From Alistipes sp. (GTDB lineage: Bacteria > Bacteroidota > Bacteroidia > Bacteroidales > Rikenellaceae): a stretch of 50,920 bases of DNA. The stretch is taken from contig JAFPAD010000014.1 of the NCBI GenBank assembly GCA_017424405.1, positions 1 through 50,920 of the forward strand, in the 5' to 3' direction. The notes beneath the pieces are model-generated. The model worked only from the letters and a program-made list of their open reading frames with translations. It was not told the origin of the DNA and made no database searches. Of this stretch, positions 18,509 to 26,155 are shown piece by piece (within the stretch, counting starts at the first letter, position 1; every line of letters begins with the position of its first letter). The translations under genes were made by a program, and so were the position numbers.

Positions 18509-20377
18509 ATGGAAGAAAACAAGAACATTGAGGTAACCCCTCAGACAGAGGTTCCTCAGGAGGCTAAAACCCAACCTCGACGCCCACAGCCAAAGAAGCA
18601 GAGCCTAAACTTTGGAAAAGTATTTTTGGCAGCACTACTTGCCGTAGTAGCTGGTAGCGTTGTTACATTTGCATTTTGGGTTGCTCTCTTTTCGGGCATC
18701 TCAACAGTTTTTCAAACCTCACACACATCTGTTCCCGAGAGTGCAATTCTAAAGATTGACCTCAAGGAGAGTATCCTTGACGCCCCATCAAAAGACCCTA
18801 TGGCGTCGTTCGACTTCGCTACGTTGCAGCCTGCATCTCAAGTAACACTATTTGACGCTCTGAAAGCTATCGATGCTGCGAAAAACGATGACCGTATCAA
18901 GGGTATCTACATCAACCTCAACGGTGGAGGCACGACCACAATAAACATATTGGAGGAGCTGCGTACCTCTATCGAGGGTTTCAAGCAGAGTGGCAAGTGG
19001 GTTGTGGCTTACAACGACAGATATTCACAATGGTCTTATTACCTGAGCTCGGTAGCCGACAAGGTTTTCATACAACCTGAAGGCTCGTTCGAGTGGGTGG
19101 GTGTTGCCGCAAACTCAATTTTCTTCAAGGGCTTGTTCGATAAGTTAGGCGTTAAAGTTGATATTTTACGTCCTACGGCATGCAAATACAAGAGTGCTGT
19201 TGAGCCATTCTTCCTAACTAAGATGTCAGATGCCAACCGCCAGCAGAATCAGGAGATGGTGGATAACATGTGGGGCGTACTTACTGAGGCTGTCGCAGCA
19301 TCGCGTGGCGTGGAGGAGGCTGAACTAAACCGCCTTGCAAACGAACTTGCTATAATGCTTCCATCAGAGGCTATTGAGCATAAGCTAATTGACGGCAAAA
19401 TGTACGCCGACCAAGTAGATGAGTTTTTCGGTTCGGAGTATGGTATCAGCGAGCCTACATATGTATCTTTAGGCGAGTATGCCGCAACTCTTGTTCCTAA
19501 CGTAAGTAAGATTTCGGCTCCAAAGGTTGCTATCGTTTATGCTAATGGTGACATTGTTGATGGAGATGGCAGCGACGATAAAATCTATGGCTACACTTTG
19601 GCTCGCAGCGTGCGCGAGGTAGCAGAAGATGAAGACATCAAGGCTGTTGTTCTACGCGTAAACTCTCCTGGAGGTAGCGCATTAGCATCGGATATCATCT
19701 GGCGCGAGATGGAGCTTTTGAAGGCTAAGAAGCCCGTAATCGTTTCTATGGGAGCCTATGCTGCCAGCGGTGGTTACTACATCTCGGCTCCTGCCGACGC
19801 CATCGTTGCTGACCGTTTGACACTCACTGGTTCGATTGGCGTATTCGGCATGTTACCAAGTTTCGGTAAGGCTTTGGAGGATAAGGTGGGCATCTCCTTT
19901 GATGGAGTATCTACCAATAAGTATTCGAGCATGGGTAATGGCATGCAACCGCTGAACAGCACCGAGTATAAGGCTATGATGCGTGGCGTAGATCGCGTAT
20001 ATGAGCGTTTCACCTCTTTGGTGGCTGAGGGTCGTAACCTCACAATCGAGAAGGTTTTGGAGATTGCCGAAGGTCGCGTATGGAGTGGCGTGCAGGCTCA
20101 ACAGATTGGCTTGGTGGATACTTGCGGTGGATTAAATGCCGCTATTGCCATTGCGGTGGATAAGGCCGACCTTGGTGATAACTTCCAAATCGTTGAGCAC
20201 ACTGAGCCCATGACCGGTTTGATGGCTCTATTGCAAGGCATGAATGTGAAGATTAGTCAGGCTATACTCTCTCGCTCAAAGGTTGGCGAGTGGTACAACG
20301 AATACAAGCATGTGGAGAGCATAATTGGCAAGCAGGGCGTTTACACCTACTGTCCTTACATCTACAAATTCGAATAA
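18509..20377 (+). CDS. sppA: Signal peptide peptidase SppA, long (67K) type
   Basis: The 622-residue serine protease has a cytoplasmic Pro/Gln-rich N-terminus, one membrane helix (about 35-66), and two tandem S49 domains. The catalytic dyad is split between them as in E. coli SppA: Lys185 in SYYLSSVADKVFIQPEG, and Ser420 in MGAYAASGGYYIS. NSPGGSA (385-391) supports the oxyanion region. It degrades leftover signal peptides at the membrane. The gene has its own promoter and a shared terminator with the convergent hydrolase operon. Confidence 0.96.
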   Translation: MEENKNIEVTPQTEVPQEAKTQPRRPQPKKQSLNFGKVFLAALLAVVAGSVVTFAFWVALFSGISTVFQTSHTSVPESAILKIDLKESILDAPSKDPMASFDFATLQPASQVTLFDALKAIDAAKNDDRIKGIYINLNGGGTTTINILEELRTSIEGFKQSGKWVVAYNDRYSQWSYYLSSVADKVFIQPEGSFEWVGVAANSIFFKGLFDKLGVKVDILRPTACKYKSAVEPFFLTKMSDANRQQNQEMVDNMWGVLTEAVAASRGVEEAELNRLANELAIMLPSEAIEHKLIDGKMYADQVDEFFGSEYGISEPTYVSLGEYAATLVPNVSKISAPKVAIVYANGDIVDGDGSDDKIYGYTLARSVREVAEDEDIKAVVLRVNSPGGSALASDIIWREMELLKAKKPVIVSMGAYAASGGYYISAPADAIVADRLTLTGSIGVFGMLPSFGKALEDKVGISFDGVSTNKYSSMGNGMQPLNSTEYKAMMRGVDRVYERFTSLVAEGRNLTIEKVLEIAEGRVWSGVQAQQIGLVDTCGGLNAAIAIAVDKADLGDNFQIVEHTEPMTGLMALLQGMNVKISQAILSRSKVGEWYNEYKHVESIIGKQGVYTYCPYIYKFE

Positions 20378-20394
20378 CAATTCATTCCAATAAC

Positions 20395-20431
20395 AAAGGA
20401 GCTGTCCAACCATTGTTGCGACAGCTCCTTT
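20395..20431. terminator. Bidirectional terminator between sppA and the hydrolase operon
   Basis: A perfect 12-bp stem, AAAGGAGCTGTC (20395-20406) and GACAGCTCCTTT (20420-20431), is followed by T on both strands. Confidence 0.9.
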
Positions 20432-20444
20432 TGCTTTACCTCGA

Positions 20445-21239
20445 CTATTTTCTCTCGTGCTCCCGCACAAAACGCATCAGCATTGGAAATCCCGGAAGAC
20501 ACATATCATGACCATAACCATCAAACTCATATAGCGTCACATCTTTGTGCTCCACCAAACGTAGCATGCGATACATGTAGGCATTCTCCTCGTAACGTCC
20601 CAGCATCTCACGTTCGCGATCGCCCGTAAGAAGTAAGATTGGTGCGGCATCGCCTCTGACATGATACAACGGAGCCATCTTATCCACCAATGGCAATTTA
20701 TCAGACATACCTCTTACTCTGCGCTCCTCGAAGTGGGTTATCATCTGACCACTAAATGGCACGATACCCTTCATCTGATTGGCATCTATGCCGTAGCGTT
20801 GCAGATAACTCTTATCGAGACCTACCATACTGACAAGATAGCCTCCCGCCGAATGACCCGACAGATATATCTTGTCGGCGCTGCCTCCATACTTAGCAAT
20901 ATTCTCCTTCACCCAAGCTATGGCACACGCTGCATCGTCGATAATCTGCTCAACACTAACGTGAGGCGAAAAGCGATAACCGACACCCACGCAAACCACT
21001 CCGTCACGCATAATCTCATGCGGAATATGTTTGCCGCCACCCGTTAAGCCTCCACCATGAAACCACACAATCACGGGCGCATCTTTCGCACCCTCAAAGG
21101 TAGCCACGTCCAAGCGACACATCTTCTGAGAATAGTCGTCGTCATTTCTGTACTGCAAATCCCTCTCCACCTTATACTCGGCTGCTTCAATGCCGATAGT
21201 TGCCATTATAAACAACAGCAACAAAATCACTCTCTTCAT
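20445..21239 (-). CDS. Secreted alpha/beta-hydrolase (esterase/lipase, HGGG type)
   Basis: The 264-residue protein has a signal peptide (MKRVILLLLFIMATIGIEAA). The oxyanion HGGG motif is in VIVWFHGGGLTGGGK, the nucleophile elbow GHSAGG gives the catalytic Ser, and a C-terminal YGHDM provides the likely His. The fold places it with the BD-FAE/carboxylesterase group of alpha/beta-hydrolases. The substrate is unknown. It is the last gene of the cstA operon, starting 3 nt after the hypothetical gene stop. Confidence 0.85.
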   Translation of the reverse strand: MKRVILLLLFIMATIGIEAAEYKVERDLQYRNDDDYSQKMCRLDVATFEGAKDAPVIVWFHGGGLTGGGKHIPHEIMRDGVVCVGVGYRFSPHVSVEQIIDDAACAIAWVKENIAKYGGSADKIYLSGHSAGGYLVSMVGLDKSYLQRYGIDANQMKGIVPFSGQMITHFEERRVRGMSDKLPLVDKMAPLYHVRGDAAPILLLTGDREREMLGRYEENAYMYRMLRLVEHKDVTLYEFDGYGHDMCLPGFPMLMRFVREHERK

Positions 21240-21242
21240 AAT

Positions 21243-21923
21243 CTACATTTTTTGTAAAGACTCAACAAATTCCGTATTTCGCGCCCAAATAGACTGCGTA
21301 GCAAACCAGAACTCACGTGCTTCGGTCTGCTGCGAAGGTCGTTCACTTTGGCAATCCTTCATATACGCCTCGTCGGCAAGATGCTCCTTTGCGATAAACT
21401 CCTCGTACCACGCCTTATGACGTGTGCGCAACTGACGCAGAGCATCACGATCAATACCTCCCGAGCGGCGATACTCCGCCCACAACATCAGCAAATAATA
21501 CTCAGGCGATTTGGTAGAGATATCAAACAGAGCATTCTCCAAGCAATCATAATCCTCAATCTCAACATAGGCAAACGCCAGCGGCACCACAGCCTCGAAG
21601 TGATCCTCCTCGTCAAACTCCAGCAGACTCTCCCACAAAGCCACAGCCGTCTCTACCTCGCCAACCAACAGATTATCCGCCGCCGAGTGATACAACAACT
21701 CCATCGCTGCACGCGAAGGCTTATCATTCCAGTCAAGACGCACACCCTCCTCTTCGACCAACTCAAGCAGTTGCTGCGCCGTCTCAAATCGTAACTCGCA
21801 AGCCTCAGCCCACTTACCCTCACGCTCCATGCGCTGCGAACGTCGCAACACATCTGAAAATATCTCTCCCCCTTCTACCTTCCACAGCTCGGCAGAGACG
21901 GGTACTATTTTTACGTTTTTCAT
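21243..21923 (-). CDS. Hypothetical cytoplasmic helical-repeat protein
   Basis: The 226-residue protein has no signal peptide or membrane segment. It is rich in Glu, Leu, Ala and Trp, with helical segments such as EREGKWAEACELRFETAQQLLELVEEEG and AVALWESLLEFDEEDHFEAVVPLAFAYVEIEDYDCLENALF. That pattern of small and aromatic residues resembles TPR-like helix pairs. I do not recognise the family. It starts 1 nt after the cstA stop and ends 3 nt before the hydrolase, so it is co-transcribed with both. Confidence 0.75.
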   Translation of the reverse strand: MKNVKIVPVSAELWKVEGGEIFSDVLRRSQRMEREGKWAEACELRFETAQQLLELVEEEGVRLDWNDKPSRAAMELLYHSAADNLLVGEVETAVALWESLLEFDEEDHFEAVVPLAFAYVEIEDYDCLENALFDISTKSPEYYLLMLWAEYRRSGGIDRDALRQLRTRHKAWYEEFIAKEHLADEAYMKDCQSERPSQQTEAREFWFATQSIWARNTEFVESLQKM

Positions 21924-21924
21924 A

Positions 21925-23355
21925 TTACTTGATTTTTGACTCCTTCAACACCTTTGCCCACATTCCTACGGAGATTGCCACCGTCACAACTCCCGCCAAA
22001 GCATATGCCAACGAGTGATTTGCCATGCCGATAAACTGACCCGATATGAATACAAACGAGGTGCAGATATATGTCATCAACACCGCAGCAGGCAATGCAA
22101 CCCATATGTTACGCTTGAACTTCTTGAGGTAGGTGACAATGACCCATAGAGTGATTACCGACAGCGTTTGATTTGTCCAAGCAAAATAGCGCCACACCAC
22201 ATCGAAATCCACAAACAATAACACAACAGCAATGGCAAACAACGGCAAAGCGATAGCAAAACGCTTCCACAATGCTCGCTGCTCAATCTTCAACACATCG
22301 GCAACAATCAAACGAGCCGAGCGGAAAGCCGTATCACCCGACGTAACCGCTGCCGACACCACTCCAAACAAAGCTATCACGCCTCCCACCTTACCGAGGG
22401 TTGTATTGGCTATGGTACCAACCGCCCACGCAGCATCATTACCATGTGCCGCCAAAGCCGCTACCAGCGAATCGGGACCATGGAAGAATGCCATGCCAAT
22501 AGCCGCCCATATAAGCGCGATTATGGATTCGGTAATCATGGCTCCATAGAAAATCATGCGACCCTCGCGTTCGTTGTTCATGCAACGCGCCATCAGAGGC
22601 GACTGTGTAGCATGAAAGCCCGAAATAGCACCACATGCCACCGTAATGAAGAGCGTTGGAATAATTGGCATGCTATCGGGATTTGCCTGATAGTTACGCA
22701 AGGTGTCAAACGTAAGGTTTGGAATGGTGTAATCACCCTTGAACAACACCACCGCCAAGCCCACCGACATGAATATCAAAGCAGCACCAAACAGAGGATA
22801 TATCTTACCGATAAGTTTATCAATCGGCACCATCGTTGCCACAAAATAATACACCAAGATGATGGCTATCCACCCCCAATATGGAATTGAGCTAACCATA
22901 CCACCCAAGATACCTGCGGGAGAACGCATAAACACCACTCCCACCAACACCAAAAGCACCAGCGACAAAGCTCGCATGAAGACAAGTGCCCCACGTCCCA
23001 AATATCGTCCCACGATTTCGGGCAAACTCAAGCCATCGTTGCGCAGCAGAATCATTCCCGACAAATAGTCGTGCATAGCTCCCACGAATATTCCACCTAA
23101 GGTAATCCACAAGAAGACCACAGGACCGAAGCAGGCTCCCATCACAGCGCCAAAGATAGGTCCTATACCTGCGATATTGAGCAACTGTATAAGAAATGTG
23201 CGCCAACGAGGCATTGGTATATAGTCCACACCATCATACAGCGTAGCCGAAGGCACAGCCGCCTTTGTGTCAATTTGACATACCCTATCGAGATATGCGC
23301 CATAACCGAAATATGCCGCCACCAGCAGCGCCAAACAAATCAAAAAAGTAATCAT
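21925..23355 (-). CDS. cstA: CstA-family carbon starvation transporter (short form)
   Basis: The 476-residue polytopic membrane protein has CstA motifs: AAYFGYGAYLDRV, PMPRWRTFLIQLLNIAGIGPIFGAVMGACFGPVVFLWITLG (17 or so residues at each helix edge are conserved in the family), GAISGFHATQSPLMARC and VTSGDTAFRSARLIVAD. It is much shorter than the ~700-residue E. coli CstA, a form common in anaerobes. E. coli CstA takes up pyruvate and some peptides, and the substrate here is not evident. It is the first gene of a three-gene operon and diverges from the first DUF4965 gene, with about 104 nt between them. Confidence 0.93.
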   Translation of the reverse strand: MITFLICLALLVAAYFGYGAYLDRVCQIDTKAAVPSATLYDGVDYIPMPRWRTFLIQLLNIAGIGPIFGAVMGACFGPVVFLWITLGGIFVGAMHDYLSGMILLRNDGLSLPEIVGRYLGRGALVFMRALSLVLLVLVGVVFMRSPAGILGGMVSSIPYWGWIAIILVYYFVATMVPIDKLIGKIYPLFGAALIFMSVGLAVVLFKGDYTIPNLTFDTLRNYQANPDSMPIIPTLFITVACGAISGFHATQSPLMARCMNNEREGRMIFYGAMITESIIALIWAAIGMAFFHGPDSLVAALAAHGNDAAWAVGTIANTTLGKVGGVIALFGVVSAAVTSGDTAFRSARLIVADVLKIEQRALWKRFAIALPLFAIAVVLLFVDFDVVWRYFAWTNQTLSVITLWVIVTYLKKFKRNIWVALPAAVLMTYICTSFVFISGQFIGMANHSLAYALAGVVTVAISVGMWAKVLKESKIK

Positions 23356-23422
23356 TGTAGTAATTGTTATTTTAACTATTGCGAAATTACTAAAAAAAGG
23401 TGAATTTATACTATTTTATTTG

Positions 23423-23430
23423 TAAATTTG
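23423..23430 (+). promoter_or_regulatory. -7 box for the first DUF4965 gene
   Basis: TAAATTTG fits TAnnTTTG 29 nt before the ATG at 23460. A matching -33 box is not clear. The cstA promoter must lie in the same short divergent gap, but I see only an imperfect minus-strand TAATTTCG. Confidence 0.45.
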
Positions 23431-23459
23431 CGTATGATGAATCTGAAACTATAACTAGT

Positions 23460-25934
23460 ATGAAACCATTATTGACCTCACTCGCAGCCTTTGTTTTGTT
23501 TGCAATTGGTTGCTCTGCGCCCCAGCAGGTAAAAAGTGACCTACGCGCACCTGCCTACCCTCTGATTACAATCGACCCCTACACCTCGGCGTGGTCGGGA
23601 GCTGACAACCTATACGACCGTCAGGTTATGCACTGGACCGAGAAGGATTTTCCTTTCGTGGGAGTATTGCGCGTTGATGGCAAGACCTATCGTTTCATGG
23701 GTGTTGAGCAAGAGCTTATGCAGCCCATCGCAGCTATGGGTAAGGAGAGCGCTTGGGAGGCAACCTACACACTCGACAAACCTGTGGGTGATTGGACTAA
23801 GGCTAAGTACAACGACAAGAATTGGAAGCGTTCCCTCGCTCCTTTTGGAATGAACTACACCGACCTAAAGACTCAGTGGCGAAGCCCCAACATCTGGTTG
23901 CGCCGCACGGTGAAGGTTAATAGTGAGGATATGGATTCCGATAAATATTTCCTTCGTTATTCGCATGACGACATCTTCGAGCTCTACATTAATGGAGACA
24001 AACTCATCGCCACCGACAACTCATGGAAAGAGGATCAGCTCATCGAGATTTCCAAAGAGCAGATGGCTGCGTGGGGCGAAACACTGACCATCGCCGCACA
24101 CTGCCAGAACACACTCGGCGGTGCGTTGGTGGATTTTGGTCTCTATCGCGCAAACAATGTTGATAAACGACTCGTCGAGACTGCCGTTCAGACATCGGCT
24201 GACGTTCAGGCTACACGCACGATATACTCATTCGCTTGCGGAGGTGTTGATTTGAAACTCACATTCATGGCGCCCATGCTGCTCGACAACCTCGACCTTG
24301 TGTCACGTCCTGTAAACTATGTGACTTATGAAGTTGTGGCTAACGATGGAGTTGAGCACGATGTGGAGATATACTTCGAGGCAGGACCTCAGTGGGCACG
24401 CCACTCGGCATCGCAGAAGAGTGTGAGCGAAACCCTCACCGACGACCGCTTTGCCTATGCCAAGACGGGCACGGTTGAGCAGCCTGTGTTGAAAAAGTTT
24501 GGCGACGATGTACGCATCGACTGGGGTTACTTCTACCTCGCGGGCGAGAAGTCAAAATACGCTACGGCTATTGGCGACCCTTTTGCTATGCGTGGAGAGT
24601 TTATCGACGGTGGCGCAATCAGCAGTGGCGAAGGTGATTACATGGCAATCACAACCACAGTTGGCAAGGTTGGAGCGAAGCCCGTGAGCGACTACATCAT
24701 GGTGGGATACGATGACCTCTACTCTATACTCTACTACGGCGAGCCTGTGCGTCCATATTGGAATCGCAACGAGGATAGCTCAATCGAGCAACAATTTGCT
24801 TTGGCGGCAGATGAGTATAAATCGCTTGTGAAGCGTTGCGAGAAGTTCGACGCACAGCTCATGCACGACGCCACCGAAGCCGGAGGTAAAGAGTATGCCG
24901 AGCTTTGTGCTTTGGCTTACCGTCAATCTATCGCAGCTCACAAACTCATCGAGAACCCAAGCGGAGAATTGGCGTGGTTGTCGAAGGAGAACTTCTCGAA
25001 CGGTTGCCTCGGAACGGTCGATGTGACATTCCCTTCGTTCCCACTCTACGTATACTACAACCCCGACCTTGCAAAGGGCTTGCTTAACTTCATCTTCGAG
25101 CTTTGCGAGAGTGACCGCTGGACATATCCTTACGCTGCGCATGATGCGGGACGTTATCCTCACGTGCGAGGTCAAGACTATGGTGGCGAGGGCATGCCTA
25201 TCGAGGAGTCGGGAAATATGCTCATCATGACAGCAGCCATCTGCCAAGAAGATGGTAATGCCGACTATGCTCTAAAGCATTGGGACGTACTCACCACATG
25301 GGCTAACTACCTTGTGGAGAATGGTCAAGACCCTCGCAACCAGCTCTGCACCGATGACTTCATGGGTCACCTGGCACGCAATGCCAACCTCTCAATCAAG
25401 GCTATCTTAGGTATTGCATCTTACGCCGACATGGCAAAGATTGCGGGCAAGGACGACATCGCCGAGCGGTACATGACCAAAGCCAAGGAGATGGCTGCAA
25501 TATGGAAACAGATGGCTCGTGAGGGCGACCACTACCGTCTGACATTCGACACCGAAGCAGACACATGGAGTCAGAAGTACAACCTCGTATGGGACGAAAT
25601 TCTCGGTCTAAACGTATTCGATGCTGATATCGCAGCCGACGAGGTGGCTTACTATCAGACCAAGTTCAACGAGTATGGATTGTCGCTCGACTACCGCAGC
25701 TCGGTGACAAAGAGCGATTGGTTGATGTGGTCGGCTACGCTTGCTGCAGACAAGGCTACATTCGAGAAGTTCATCACTCCGATGTATAATTTCTACGACC
25801 AGACAAGCGGTCGTGCGCCAATGCCCGACCTCTACCACACAAACTCGTCGGGTCATCAAACCGGCTGGTTGCAGGCTCGCTCGGTTGTGGGAGGCTACTG
25901 GATTAAGATGTTGAAGCAAGAGAAATGTAAATAA
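23460..25934 (+). CDS. DUF4964/DUF5127/DUF4965-family 'glutaminase A'-like lipoprotein, copy 1
   Basis: The ATG at 23460 is chosen because it begins a lipoprotein signal peptide (lipobox AIGC, Cys18); the frame extends upstream only to a GTG at 23400, inside the promoter. The mature 824-residue protein starts with the DUF4964-like block APAYPLITIDPYTSAWS. An inserted beta-sandwich-like domain (about 100-235; FELYINGDKL, LTIAAHCQN) follows. Next come DUF5127 and the alpha/alpha-barrel DUF4965/GtaA part with GELAWLSKENFSNG, AAHDAGRYPH and EESGNMLIM. The family is named after Aspergillus glutaminase A, but bacterial members are mostly uncharacterised, so the substrate is open. Codon use resembles the ordinary neighbours, unlike copies 2 and 3. 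It is divergent from cstA. Confidence 0.85.
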   Translation: MKPLLTSLAAFVLFAIGCSAPQQVKSDLRAPAYPLITIDPYTSAWSGADNLYDRQVMHWTEKDFPFVGVLRVDGKTYRFMGVEQELMQPIAAMGKESAWEATYTLDKPVGDWTKAKYNDKNWKRSLAPFGMNYTDLKTQWRSPNIWLRRTVKVNSEDMDSDKYFLRYSHDDIFELYINGDKLIATDNSWKEDQLIEISKEQMAAWGETLTIAAHCQNTLGGALVDFGLYRANNVDKRLVETAVQTSADVQATRTIYSFACGGVDLKLTFMAPMLLDNLDLVSRPVNYVTYEVVANDGVEHDVEIYFEAGPQWARHSASQKSVSETLTDDRFAYAKTGTVEQPVLKKFGDDVRIDWGYFYLAGEKSKYATAIGDPFAMRGEFIDGGAISSGEGDYMAITTTVGKVGAKPVSDYIMVGYDDLYSILYYGEPVRPYWNRNEDSSIEQQFALAADEYKSLVKRCEKFDAQLMHDATEAGGKEYAELCALAYRQSIAAHKLIENPSGELAWLSKENFSNGCLGTVDVTFPSFPLYVYYNPDLAKGLLNFIFELCESDRWTYPYAAHDAGRYPHVRGQDYGGEGMPIEESGNMLIMTAAICQEDGNADYALKHWDVLTTWANYLVENGQDPRNQLCTDDFMGHLARNANLSIKAILGIASYADMAKIAGKDDIAERYMTKAKEMAAIWKQMAREGDHYRLTFDTEADTWSQKYNLVWDEILGLNVFDADIAADEVAYYQTKFNEYGLSLDYRSSVTKSDWLMWSATLAADKATFEKFITPMYNFYDQTSGRAPMPDLYHTNSSGHQTGWLQARSVVGGYWIKMLKQEKCK

Positions 25935-25972
25935 CATAGAAGAGAGAATCGCTGAAATAGGATACAGATTCT

Positions 25973-26018
25973 AAAAAAGTGTTGCAATCAAATTTATGTT
26001 TGACTGCAACACTTTTTT
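25973..26018 (+). terminator. Terminator of DUF4965 copy 1
   Basis: A 20-bp stem with a single mismatch (AAAAAAGTGTTGCA... to ...TGCAACACTTTTTT) and a 6-nt loop ends in a T run. It is among the strongest hairpins in the window. Confidence 0.9.
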
Positions 26019-26051
26019 TATTCCCTTATCAATATGCGTTTCAAGGCAAAC

Positions 26052-26069
26052 ATTCATCTTAAGATGAAT
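26052..26069. promoter_or_regulatory. Perfect 18-bp palindrome, candidate operator
   Basis: ATTCATCTT (26052-26060) is followed directly by its reverse complement AAGATGAAT (26061-26069). The palindrome lies 37 nt upstream of the -7 box of DUF4965 copy 2, with no T run that would make it a terminator. The symmetry suits a dimeric regulator. Confidence 0.45.
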
Positions 26070-26106
26070 AATTTGCTCAGAATGCAAAATAATCATTTAT
26101 TATGCT

Positions 26107-26114
26107 TATATTTG
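26107..26114 (+). promoter_or_regulatory. -7 box for DUF4965 copy 2
   Basis: TATATTTG matches the -7 consensus 41 nt before the ATG. A TTTG occurs at 26072-26075, 31 nt upstream, which is longer than the usual spacing. Confidence 0.55.
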
Positions 26115-26155
26115 TGCCAAATATTCACATTTTATACAAACAAATTTAATCTATT

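Noticed and set aside
23400..23459. Upstream extension of DUF4965 copy 1 from a GTG
   Set aside because: The extra 20 residues would cover the -7 box and mask the lipoprotein signal peptide, so the ATG at 23460 is the better start.
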